A stretch of 10,444 nt of DNA. Source: Desulfurococcales archaeon. Its GTDB lineage: Archaea > Thermoproteota > Thermoprotei_A > Sulfolobales > Acidilobaceae. A program made the translations under genes and the position numbers. The stretch lies in NCBI GenBank assembly GCA_015521095.1, contig WAOU01000030.1, forward strand, positions 1 to 10,444. Direction: 5' to 3'. The notes under the pieces are model-generated. The model saw only the letters and a program-made list of their open reading frames with translations, was not told the origin of the DNA and made no database searches. Shown here one piece after another: positions 1 to 5,811 of this stretch; positions within the stretch are counted from its first letter, which is position 1, and each line of letters opens with the position of its first letter.

Positions 1-237
1 AGAGTAAGCCTAAAACATGGGGGCATAGCCCAGTACTTGGGAGGCGACAATATACTTGTTATCCTCCCAGACCATGGATACGAGGCACTAGTGGAAGAAA
101 TAGCTAGCAACACTAGCCTTAAGGTAGGAGTAGGAATAAGCTTTAGGCCTAGAACAGCCGTCATGCTCGCCACAAAGGCATTGGACCAGATTAGGTCAGG
201 TTATGTTGAGAACAACATTAATGTTTTAACAGGGTAA
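1..237 (+). CDS. C-terminal fragment, possible GTP cyclohydrolase III-like (GGDEF-fold) protein
   Basis: The reading frame is open from base 1 to a TAA at 235-237, so this is the last 78 codons of a gene that starts outside the window. The visible part has the beta-alpha-beta pattern of GGDEF/nucleotidyl-cyclase folds. A YLGGDN turn (residues 12-17) is followed by a hydrophobic strand (ILVILP), a helix, a second strand (LKVGVGIS), then PRTAVMLATKALDQIRSG, which resembles the conserved helix after the core strand. Archaeal GTP cyclohydrolase III has a DN at the equivalent turn and a similar A.EAT.AL helix near its C-terminus. It makes a formylaminopyrimidine from GTP at the start of riboflavin and F420 synthesis. 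ribB and ribC nearby fit that idea but lie on the opposite strand. The family call is from remembered patterns on a fragment; another GGDEF-fold or PLP-type fold is possible. Confidence 0.45.
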   Translation, partial: RVSLKHGGIAQYLGGDNILVILPDHGYEALVEEIASNTSLKVGVGISFRPRTAVMLATKALDQIRSGYVENNINVLTG

Positions 238-287
238 TACACTGCTTGGATTTTCCCATGTTTCATACATCCACGCCCAGGCCCATT

Positions 288-299
288 CCTAATATTAGG
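288..299. repeat. 12-bp perfect palindrome, candidate operator
   Basis: CCTAATATTAGG reads identically on both strands. It lies in the 169-bp gap between the first gene and the ribbon-helix-helix gene, just upstream of an AT-rich TATA-like stretch at about 303-312 (ACATTATACA). Ribbon-helix-helix dimers bind short palindromes, so autoregulation is conceivable. That link is inference from position only. Confidence 0.35.
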
Positions 300-395
300 G
301 TCACATTATACATTTTCAATATAGATAATGGCCATGACACGCCCCTAAGACCCTTTGACATCACACTCTTGACCAATGAGCCTCTCCGGTCTAAT

Positions 396-400
396 AGGTG
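396..400 (+). promoter_or_regulatory. Shine-Dalgarno site deciding the start of the RHH gene
   Basis: AGGTG ends six bases before the ATG at 407, the usual spacing for a crenarchaeal GGTG site. The GTG at 398-400 is in frame and would lengthen the protein by three residues, but it is part of this site, so ATG 407 is the better start. Confidence 0.6.
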
Positions 401-406
401 TTCCAG

Positions 407-1189
407 ATGGAGAACAAGGATCCTAGGAGGAAAACGCCCCGTGACCAGGTAAATATAAAGATAACCCTCACCAGGGATGAGTATGAGCGATTAAAAGCAC
501 TAGCTGAAGCCCAAGGATACGAGCTCGTCACACACTACATCTATAGTATGATAAAGAAAACCCTTCACGGCGGTATGGAGCAGCCAGTTCATGGACCAGG
601 CGGTTCTGTTGACTTAGATCACGTTGTTAGGAGGATCCAGCGAACAATCCAAGACCTCTTGAATCCATATACCGGGAAACTAGACGAGATTTCGAGAAGA
701 ATAGCAGACTTGTACGAGCTATTGGAGAACATCTCCACAAAGAAGGGAGGAGAAGAGCCCTCCGAAAAGAAGTACAGGGAAACCCAAGACTACCAGAGGT
801 ATCCTAGGCAACGATATACGTATAGAGAACGTGAATACAGGGAACAAAGACCATATACCAGGGTAACTGCTTTCCAGAGACTCAAAGAGGAAAAGATTGT
901 ATACGAGTCGGCGTCTTGGATCCGGAAACCAGATAAATTATTCCAAAGCCTAGAGCGTGAAGGCGCAGTCATACTTCATTTCCAAGATGGTAGGGCCGCA
1001 GTCGATCCGGAGTTCTGGAACGAGTTCAAGCATAGGCTCTCTGAGATCGCTGTTAGGACTGTTGAGGAGGTAGAGTTCCTCTTAACCAGTAGCATGGGAG
1101 ATAAGGCTGGGGAGTTGTTCCGTAAACTGGTGAAGGAGGGATTAGCGTATTATGACGAGGATCGTGGAGGCTGGATAGTAGCTATATAG
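407..1189 (+). CDS. Ribbon-helix-helix protein with coiled middle and winged-helix-like C-terminus
   Basis: This 260-residue protein has three parts. Residues about 15-53 (VNIKITLTRDEYERLKALAE, then a second helix) have the strand-helix-helix pattern of CopG/Arc-type ribbon-helix-helix DNA-binding domains. Residues about 68-110 are amphipathic helix, probably coiled coil. Next comes a charged linker rich in Tyr, Arg, Glu and Gln with irregular YRE/RY repeats (about 120-153). The last 100 residues contain alternating helices ending in GLAYYDEDRGGWIVAI, which looks like the beta wing of a winged helix. It is most likely a DNA-binding or chromatin-type protein in the cytoplasm. The ATG at 407 is supported by AGGTG six bases upstream. 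The gene converges on ribC with a 13-bp gap. No target or partner can be named; a specific family is not recognised. Confidence 0.7.
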   Translation: MENKDPRRKTPRDQVNIKITLTRDEYERLKALAEAQGYELVTHYIYSMIKKTLHGGMEQPVHGPGGSVDLDHVVRRIQRTIQDLLNPYTGKLDEISRRIADLYELLENISTKKGGEEPSEKKYRETQDYQRYPRQRYTYREREYREQRPYTRVTAFQRLKEEKIVYESASWIRKPDKLFQSLEREGAVILHFQDGRAAVDPEFWNEFKHRLSEIAVRTVEEVEFLLTSSMGDKAGELFRKLVKEGLAYYDEDRGGWIVAI

Positions 1190-1202
1190 TTATGCGTGGA
1201 GA

Positions 1203-1673
1203 TTATTTTAGTTCTCCCGCATGTTCATATCCCTGTCTTAGACCCTTACCAGCATATTTCACGAGTGCTTCCGGCCCTTCACGCAGTAATAGGGCGAGAT
1301 TCTCTGCATGTTTCTCTACCCTATCAACCGCTATTTCCTTGAGCTTTCTTGGATCTCCAGGTGCCTCGTCCTCGTGAACCGTGACGTCGAGAAGTAGTTT
1401 CCCCGTGAATATCTCTACCATTATTAGGCCTACGCTCATTGCAATGTAGCTAAGCTTGTCGGCTTCCCGCATGCCCACCCATCCCAACGTTATAGCAGCG
1501 TCGCATCCCTGATCAAGCATTCTTTTAGCTGCACCTGGGAGATCCTTTATGCCGGGAACAGTAATTCTCTTAATGGTATATCCTGGAAGCCTCCGTTTCA
1601 GGACTTTTACCGCTATGTCGCCCATGTTGACTCTCGCGAAAGTTGTATCGATAACCGCTACGCATTTCTTCAT
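1203..1673 (-). CDS. ribC: Archaeal-type riboflavin synthase
   Basis: This 156-residue protein catalyses the last step of riboflavin synthesis, dismutation of two 6,7-dimethyl-8-ribityllumazine molecules to riboflavin and an aminopyrimidine. Archaeal RibC is related to lumazine synthase rather than to the bacterial enzyme. Seen in the sequence are the IDTTFARV start (residues 8-15), VPGIKDLPGAAKRML (39-53), GCDAAITLGWVG (56-67), VHEDEA (99-104) and KGLRQGYEHAG (143-153). All match the Methanocaldococcus-type enzyme, which has about the same length. The ATG at 1673 overlaps the ribB stop as ATGA (1670-1673), so the two are very probably translationally coupled. An in-frame GTG at 1682 would add three residues but is less likely. 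It is the last gene of the five-gene minus-strand cluster. Confidence 0.93.
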   Translation of the reverse strand: MKKCVAVIDTTFARVNMGDIAVKVLKRRLPGYTIKRITVPGIKDLPGAAKRMLDQGCDAAITLGWVGMREADKLSYIAMSVGLIMVEIFTGKLLLDVTVHEDEAPGDPRKLKEIAVDRVEKHAENLALLLREGPEALVKYAGKGLRQGYEHAGELK

Positions 1674-2341
1674 ATTCTGCACGCCTCAATAATTTCTTCT
1701 CCCGTAACTAGCGGTATGCCGTGTTTCTTTGATAACTCCCGGGCCTTTTTAAGGCTGAGAGAGTCTCCTTTATCGAGCATTTCTGCGAAGACTACGCTGG
1801 GTCTTAGCCCAGCTAGCTCTGCTAGGCAGATGCTGAGCTCTGTGTGCCCGCGTCGTTCATCTAGTTTTCTCGCGGCGAGGATAGGTACGTGGCCTGGGGC
1901 CTGGAATTCTTCGAGGAATTTTTTCTTCGCCTTATCAGGGCTTTCTTCTAGGTATAGTTTTACTACTTTGTCTAGTTCCCTGATTGTCTTGCTTCTCTCC
2001 TTGTCTGGTATTCCTGTCTTTGTCGATGCGTGATTAACCCATATTGTGAATGCCGGCCTGTCTCCATAGGAGGTCTTCTTCTGTGTTAGGGGTTTCAGTG
2101 GTTCGTGTAGGGAGATGAGTTCGTCTCCCCAGATGAGCCCGAGGTTCCTGGCTATTTCCCAGGTTGTTGCATAGCAGATGAGTCCTCCTGCTAGGGTTCT
2201 TAGATTGTAGATTGCGTCGACGTCTGCTTTCTCGGCATAGTATACTAGGTCTACTTCTCCCTCTCTTTCTTCCCCGTCGAATATCATTATTGGTCTTCCG
2301 CTTCGTAGTGCGTCAATTGCTTGTTTTAGGGTTTCTTGCAT
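1670..2341 (-). CDS. ribB: 3,4-dihydroxy-2-butanone 4-phosphate synthase
   Basis: This stand-alone 223-residue enzyme converts ribulose 5-phosphate to 3,4-dihydroxy-2-butanone 4-phosphate plus formate, giving the four-carbon unit of the riboflavin xylene ring. The Mg2+ and substrate loop FDGEEREGEVDLV (residues 21-33) matches the DxDxREGExD signature. AGGLIC is at 51-56, TGIPDKERSKTI at 109-120, and the second metal/catalytic segment GHTEL at 165-169, with H166 and E168 present. PGHVPIL (149-155) is the usual strand before it. No GTP cyclohydrolase II domain is fused, as in other archaea. The ATG at 2341 has GGTGAT five bases upstream, placed inside the end of the preceding gene. The overlap with that gene is 29 bp and with ribC 4 bp. 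Confidence 0.95.
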   Translation of the reverse strand: MQETLKQAIDALRSGRPIMIFDGEEREGEVDLVYYAEKADVDAIYNLRTLAGGLICYATTWEIARNLGLIWGDELISLHEPLKPLTQKKTSYGDRPAFTIWVNHASTKTGIPDKERSKTIRELDKVVKLYLEESPDKAKKKFLEEFQAPGHVPILAARKLDERRGHTELSICLAELAGLRPSVVFAEMLDKGDSLSLKKARELSKKHGIPLVTGEEIIEACRI

Positions 2342-2984
2342 ACTCTATCACCATGCTTGCAATTGTCAGCGCCACTAGCAAGATTATCAATGGTAGTGTT
2401 AATACGTTTTTAAGAATCTCTTTATCGCCGGCTAGTGTTTCCGGTGGATGTAGAGTCTTATTCTCTTCTTTTAGTGTTGTGTATTCTCCCGTGTATTCCT
2501 GGTTGCTTGGCTGGATGGAACTGGTTACTGTGTTGTTTTCGTTTGCTGTTACGGTACATGGGGATTCTCCACTGTATATGTAGATCTCTGCTACAGTGGC
2601 CGTGTTCATGGCTATGAGTATATCGTGGTACCTGTTGGGCTCGAGTGTGCCTAGAATAGTTTCCGGTATTATTGTTATGTTTAGTAGTGTCGCGGAGTCA
2701 TTTTCTTCGATATTTTTAGTTATGGTGAACTGGTCAGTTACGTCTGTTTCTCCGTCTAATAGTATAGAGACTTGTATCTCTGAGAGGTTTATTTCCCCGG
2801 TATTATTGAGACGTATCAATATCTTGATAGAATAGCCAAATCTTGAGACATCTAACTGTATGGTTGCGTCTCCTTTAACAATACAATAGTTATAGGTTTG
2901 ATCTTGCCCGTATGCCGGAACAATGCCAGATAGAAGCATAATGGCTAATAGTAGACCTAGTATTAGGATTGAAAGACTCTGCAT
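2313..2984 (-). CDS. Secreted, C-terminally anchored protein of unknown function
   Basis: This 223-residue protein has an N-terminal signal peptide, a hydrophobic run over residues about 4-24 with likely cleavage after AYG (26). Next is an extracellular part of about 165 residues, then one membrane helix at about 193-213 and a short basic tail (EYARNPKTSN). The outer part is rich in alternating hydrophobic strands (IQLDV, YSIKILIRLNNTGEI, IQVSILLDG, LLNITII), suggesting an Ig-like or CARDB-like beta sandwich. It has just two cysteines there (34 and 143), which could form a disulfide, and several NxS/T sequons (such as 60, 66, 95, 102) before a Thr/Asn-rich stalk. The ATG at 2984 has GGTGG seven bases upstream. 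The gene overlaps its upstream neighbour by 22 bp and ribB by 29 bp. I do not recognise a family; a transporter accessory or S-layer-associated role is only a guess. Confidence 0.75.
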   Translation of the reverse strand: MQSLSILILGLLLAIMLLSGIVPAYGQDQTYNYCIVKGDATIQLDVSRFGYSIKILIRLNNTGEINLSEIQVSILLDGETDVTDQFTITKNIEENDSATLLNITIIPETILGTLEPNRYHDILIAMNTATVAEIYIYSGESPCTVTANENNTVTSSIQPSNQEYTGEYTTLKEENKTLHPPETLAGDKEILKNVLTLPLIILLVALTIASMVIEYARNPKTSN

Positions 2985-3919
2985 CTTGCGTCCACCAGCT
3001 CTAGTATTCTCCGGTGTGCGTTGCTGAGCCTCCTCCTATACTCTGTTGTTTTGATTTTAGCTTGACCATACTCGTCTAGAAGGGTTAGTTTATCGGCCAA
3101 CTCTTTGATGTAGACTATTTCGAATAAGGGGAGTTGTTCTACTTCTTTCCATTCGAGCTCGTATGGTATCTTCATTATATTAGTATAGTTTATGAGGCCT
3201 TTTCCACGCGTTGTTATATAGGCTAGTGAGAGAGTAAGCGGGATTATTCTCGCGTCTATTCCTGTCTTCGTTATATAGTTAGTTGTTAACTGTACTCCAG
3301 GCCTGGAAAGTATTCTTTCTACCGAGACAGTTTCTGCCTGGAAAATATATGCGTCTACTAGGTGGGAGGCTTGATAGCTATAATACACGGGTACTATTGC
3401 TAGTTTTTTGGGATTGTATCCTGCTTGGACTAGTTTTCTAGCTAGGTTTTTAGGGTTTGGACCTGTAATAAATATCATGGGACTCTTTTCTCTCAGTCCT
3501 AGGAGGCACCAATACGTCAAGTTACCATAGTTATGTGCTAGGAGCTTGTCTGTGTCTAGGTTCATGCATATCTTCTTAATGTGTGCTAGACTCCTGTGCG
3601 TATATGTATGTAATGCGTCTATTAGACAGCTCCAGATATGAAGTATTGTCTTCCCATAGAGTATTGAGTCCTTGTCTGCCGCTAATGAAACGATGTCTCT
3701 TAGTATTCTGCTCACGTTATTGAAGGGCCCATAGTATGGTGCAGTCTTTGACAAGTTCATAGATAGTATTGTAGCAGTGCTCTCAAGCTCTTTTAACGTA
3801 ATGGACTCTTCTAGCCCCTTTGGGCGGAGAGTTTCTACTAGTTTGTAGAGGATTGTCGTTATGTCATTGTTTACTAGTAGCTCTGATATCACGGTTGTCG
3901 GGCTTTTTCCTCTCTCCAC
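2963..3919 (-). CDS. Divergent eIF2B-like (IF-2B fold) protein, function unknown
   Basis: This 318-residue protein is soluble, with no signal or membrane helix. The N-terminal 120 residues are helical, with a TAPYYGPFNNVSRIL segment (59-73) placed like the RPT...N.....L region of eIF2B-family proteins. Residues about 147-230 follow the Rossmann-like half of that family: MIFITGPNP..LARKLVQAGY, then LAIVPVYYSYQASHLVDAYIFQAETVSV, then LSRPGVQLTTNYITKTGIDARIIPL. In eIF2B and ribose-1,5-bisphosphate isomerase the equivalent is VD...GAD.V...G..+N+.GT...A..A...GIP. Here GAD has become QAE, so the usual catalytic Asp is not conserved and the ligand is unclear. The GTG start at 3919 has a strong GGAGGTG just upstream. 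It lies 23 bp after the SpoIIM-like gene. The fold call is by eye and moderate; the gene itself is secure. Confidence 0.5.
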   Translation of the reverse strand: MERGKSPTTVISELLVNNDITTILYKLVETLRPKGLEESITLKELESTATILSMNLSKTAPYYGPFNNVSRILRDIVSLAADKDSILYGKTILHIWSCLIDALHTYTHRSLAHIKKICMNLDTDKLLAHNYGNLTYWCLLGLREKSPMIFITGPNPKNLARKLVQAGYNPKKLAIVPVYYSYQASHLVDAYIFQAETVSVERILSRPGVQLTTNYITKTGIDARIIPLTLSLAYITTRGKGLINYTNIMKIPYELEWKEVEQLPLFEIVYIKELADKLTLLDEYGQAKIKTTEYRRRLSNAHRRILELVDARCRVFQS

Positions 3920-3942
3920 GACACCTCCCTCTAAGCCTAGAG

Positions 3943-4611
3943 CTATAGTATGAGCAGGATTACGGCTAGGGCAAGAGCAAACGTAACCGTGCTTTCGATT
4001 ATTGCTGCAGCCATTAGGTTGGCCGATGCAATATATAATGCGCTTGGTATTTTCCTGCCTAGGACCCGTATGCCTTTTACTAGATAAGCCATAACTGCTG
4101 CGGCTAGTACTATTGTTGGTATTTCCACTACTCCATGTGGAACTAGGGAGGCATATATGAATAGAGCGTATTTTCCAGGTTCGTCTACGAGATGTGGACT
4201 TATTTCGGCTATTTGAGAGGGGATAGCTGAGATGACTAGGGCTACGATTATTCCGTTTATAACTATTATTAGGAAGGGTATGATTACGGTCACCGCAGTT
4301 ATTGCAAGGATTAGGGAGACGGATAGGTTACGTAGGTATATTACTACCGGCAACAGGAATAGCGGGTAGTCCAGTACTTCTTGTATTCCTTGGCTTTCCT
4401 CCTGGGCTATCGAGCCTATCTGCGACTGGAGAACATCTGAGTAGATTAATGGTAGTGTCATCGAGATAGTGAATACTAGGACTAATATTATGACGGCCTT
4501 GAAGGTTGTCTTATTCATAATGTAATTGTAGGCCTCCTCAGCGAGCGGTCTCTTCATCGCCCCATTACACCACGTTGACACATTGATGCTCCGGATAGGA
4601 GTATGCTTCAC
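3943..4611 (-). CDS. SpoIIM-family (stage II sporulation protein M-like) integral membrane protein
   Basis: This 222-residue protein has about five membrane segments: 37-57, 84-95, 98-130, 147-178 and 190-222. The signature is ASLVPHGVVEIPTIVLAAAV (154-173), the PHG.xE.P motif typical of SpoIIM/COG1300 membrane proteins. It is preceded by a hydrophobic hairpin with VINGIIVALV, matching the family's NG...G motif. Archaeal members have no known sporulation role; some cluster with ABC-type or RDD-type membrane proteins, and function is unknown. It is the first gene of the cluster that ends in ribB and ribC. A TATA-like AATTAATATC (minus strand, about 4646-4636) lies roughly 30 bases before the GTG at 4611, which fits a near-leaderless start. 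An ATG at 4557 (MKRPLAEEAY) would leave all membrane segments intact and is a real alternative. Confidence 0.75.
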   Translation of the reverse strand: MKHTPIRSINVSTWCNGAMKRPLAEEAYNYIMNKTTFKAVIILVLVFTISMTLPLIYSDVLQSQIGSIAQEESQGIQEVLDYPLFLLPVVIYLRNLSVSLILAITAVTVIIPFLIIVINGIIVALVISAIPSQIAEISPHLVDEPGKYALFIYASLVPHGVVEIPTIVLAAAVMAYLVKGIRVLGRKIPSALYIASANLMAAAIIESTVTFALALAVILLIL

Positions 4612-4635
4612 TTATGTATGTATTGGAGAGATCCT

Positions 4636-4646
4636 GATATTAATTC
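4636..4646 (-). promoter_or_regulatory. Probable TATA box of the riboflavin-containing cluster
   Basis: On the minus strand GAATTAATATC is the most TATA-like stretch before the first gene. It is centred about 30 bases from the GTG at 4611, which would put transcription start within a few bases of that codon. No other good promoter is seen between the clustered genes downstream, so it probably drives all five. Confidence 0.4.
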
Positions 4647-4724
4647 TCTTAGTAAATTCATGAGGCTAGCCTGGGAATTCGATTACTGTATGCATCGTGT
4701 TAGTTGCCTGGAGGCTACTATCGG

Positions 4725-4733
4725 ATTTTTAAT
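4725..4733 (+). promoter_or_regulatory. Probable TATA box for the DUF2192-like gene
   Basis: ATTTTTAAT resembles crenarchaeal TATA boxes. Transcription starting about 25 bases downstream, near 4755, would give a leader of about 100 nucleotides before the ATG at 4859. That is long for this group, in which leaders are usually short or absent. Confidence 0.4.
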
Positions 4734-4739
4734 CGTGGA

Positions 4740-4823
4740 GGGGCTCGGGTAATTCTTGGGAAAGGATCTGCCGAGTACAGTAACTGGATAACAATGCTGA
4801 GACAAGAATTAGTCCCCTAGGGG
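4740..4823 (+). other. Inverted repeats in the leader, possible RNA structure
   Basis: TAATTCTTG (4750-4758) can pair with CAAGAATTA (4803-4811). CTCGG (4744-4748) can instead pair with CCGAG (4771-4775), giving two competing folds. GGGGCT (4740-4745) can also pair imperfectly with AGTCCCC (4811-4817). A perfect palindrome CCCCTAGGGG sits at 4814-4823. The stretch is visibly richer in G than flanking intergenic DNA. No known riboswitch, C/D box or H/ACA pattern is recognised in it. Confidence 0.35.
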
Positions 4824-4858
4824 GGTAAGGAGACCTGTGCATAGGGTGAGATAATAGA

Positions 4859-5611
4859 ATGGTTTCAAGAGCAAAAGACGTGCAGAGACGACTGAATCTT
4901 CTGTTTGACCTGTGGAACACGATTATAAATCTCTGGGAACAGGATCGGTCAATAGACCGTGCTAAAGTTATCGAAATACTGAAGCGGGAATACAAGAAGG
5001 AACGCTTGAGTCCTCTACGAGGAGCTTCCCTGCCCGAAGACATATTCGATAAGGAAATGGCAAGCCTCTATATAGTAGGCAAGTACGGGATGGGGCTAGA
5101 AGACCAGTACCCGGATCTCTTCGACGCTATATTCTACCCAGAGATAAAATACGACCAGATCATAGAGATAGTTATGTCAAGTACGCCGGAAGAGGCTAGA
5201 GAGAAAATAATGGCATTGCTTGGAAGTATTCCCGACGATAATACCATAGCCCGGATACTAAGGCTAAGATTTACACAGGTATACTATGGATTCGCCGACG
5301 AAGAGAGCCTAAGGAATCTTGCTAAAGCCCTGGCAAAAGTGTTCCCTGAGAAAGAAAAGATCATTTCAAAGTACGTAAGGTTCTATATCGCCTTTAAAGT
5401 GGCAAGCGCAATATATCGTGGAGAAGTAAGAGATAGGCTTACGAAGGAAGCGATGAAGCAGGGCACAGCCCTAATCTTCAGCGACTTCCATGGAAGTATC
5501 CCTGATGATAAGTATATTCGGAAAATTGCCTCGGAGGTATTCCGAGTCAATAAGCGAGTCCTAGACCATGTGCTAGCGCCTAGAGAGAAAAGGAAGAAGG
5601 CAAAACAATAG
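4859..5611 (+). CDS. Conserved archaeal protein of unknown function (DUF2192-like)
   Basis: This 250-residue protein is soluble and almost wholly helical, with a strongly basic tail (PREKRKKAKQ). The segment LPEDIFDKEMASLYIVGKYGMGLED (58-82) and the overall length fit the crenarchaeal DUF2192 family as I remember it, for which no function is established. The motif GSIPDD occurs twice, at 122-127 and 212-217, each followed by similar helices (NTIARILRLRF and KYIRKIASEVF). An internal repeat of about 90 residues is therefore likely. The ATG at 4859 is supported by GGTGAG eight bases upstream. A T-rich terminator follows at 5639-5655, so it is probably transcribed alone. RNA or protein binding through the basic tail is possible but unproven. 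Confidence 0.65.
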   Translation: MVSRAKDVQRRLNLLFDLWNTIINLWEQDRSIDRAKVIEILKREYKKERLSPLRGASLPEDIFDKEMASLYIVGKYGMGLEDQYPDLFDAIFYPEIKYDQIIEIVMSSTPEEAREKIMALLGSIPDDNTIARILRLRFTQVYYGFADEESLRNLAKALAKVFPEKEKIISKYVRFYIAFKVASAIYRGEVRDRLTKEAMKQGTALIFSDFHGSIPDDKYIRKIASEVFRVNKRVLDHVLAPREKRKKAKQ

Positions 5612-5638
5612 TTCTAGAATTTTGTAAGCTCTAGGTCG

Positions 5639-5655
5639 TTTTTCTTTATTTTATT
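5639..5655 (+). terminator. T-rich transcription terminator
   Basis: The run GTTTTTCTTTATTTTATT begins about 25 bases after the stop at 5611 and has no preceding hairpin. Oligo-T tracts of this kind terminate archaeal RNA polymerase, so it should end the transcript of the DUF2192-like gene. Confidence 0.6.
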
Positions 5656-5740
5656 GTGGTTTCATTATGTTCGCATTAGTATATTTAAAATGTTTCAATT
5701 ATCTGCCTTAGATTAGTCACACATAATATAATTATCAAAT

Positions 5741-5752
5741 AAATTTATATAT
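5741..5752 (+). promoter_or_regulatory. TATA box of the HTH/CBS regulator gene
   Basis: AAATTTATATAT lies 60 bases before the ATG at 5812 in a very AT-rich 200-bp intergenic stretch. Transcription would begin near 5775 and give a leader of about 35 bases that includes the GGTGA site at 5801-5805. A second TATA-like TATATTTAAAA at about 5680-5690 could be an alternative promoter. Confidence 0.5.
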
Positions 5753-5811
5753 GACAATTTTGTATTAGGAATACAGATGACAAGTATACTAAAGCACTAA
5801 GGTGAATAGAA

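Noticed and set aside
246..452. A 68-codon plus-strand open frame in the first intergenic region
   Set aside because: It begins with TTG, has no ribosome-binding site, runs into the RHH gene in another frame and has a composition unlike protein.
1674..1682. GTG start for ribC three codons upstream
   Set aside because: The ATG at 1673 forms an ATGA overlap with the ribB stop, and the resulting 156 residues match known enzymes.
4734..4858. A tRNA, C/D box or H/ACA RNA gene in the divergent gap
   Set aside because: No T-loop sequence, no paired RUGAUGA/CUGA boxes and no terminal ACA after a clear hairpin could be found.
5656..5740. A short gene in the AT-rich 5612-5811 gap
   Set aside because: No open frame with a ribosome-binding site is seen; the region is explained by a terminator and TATA-like promoter elements.
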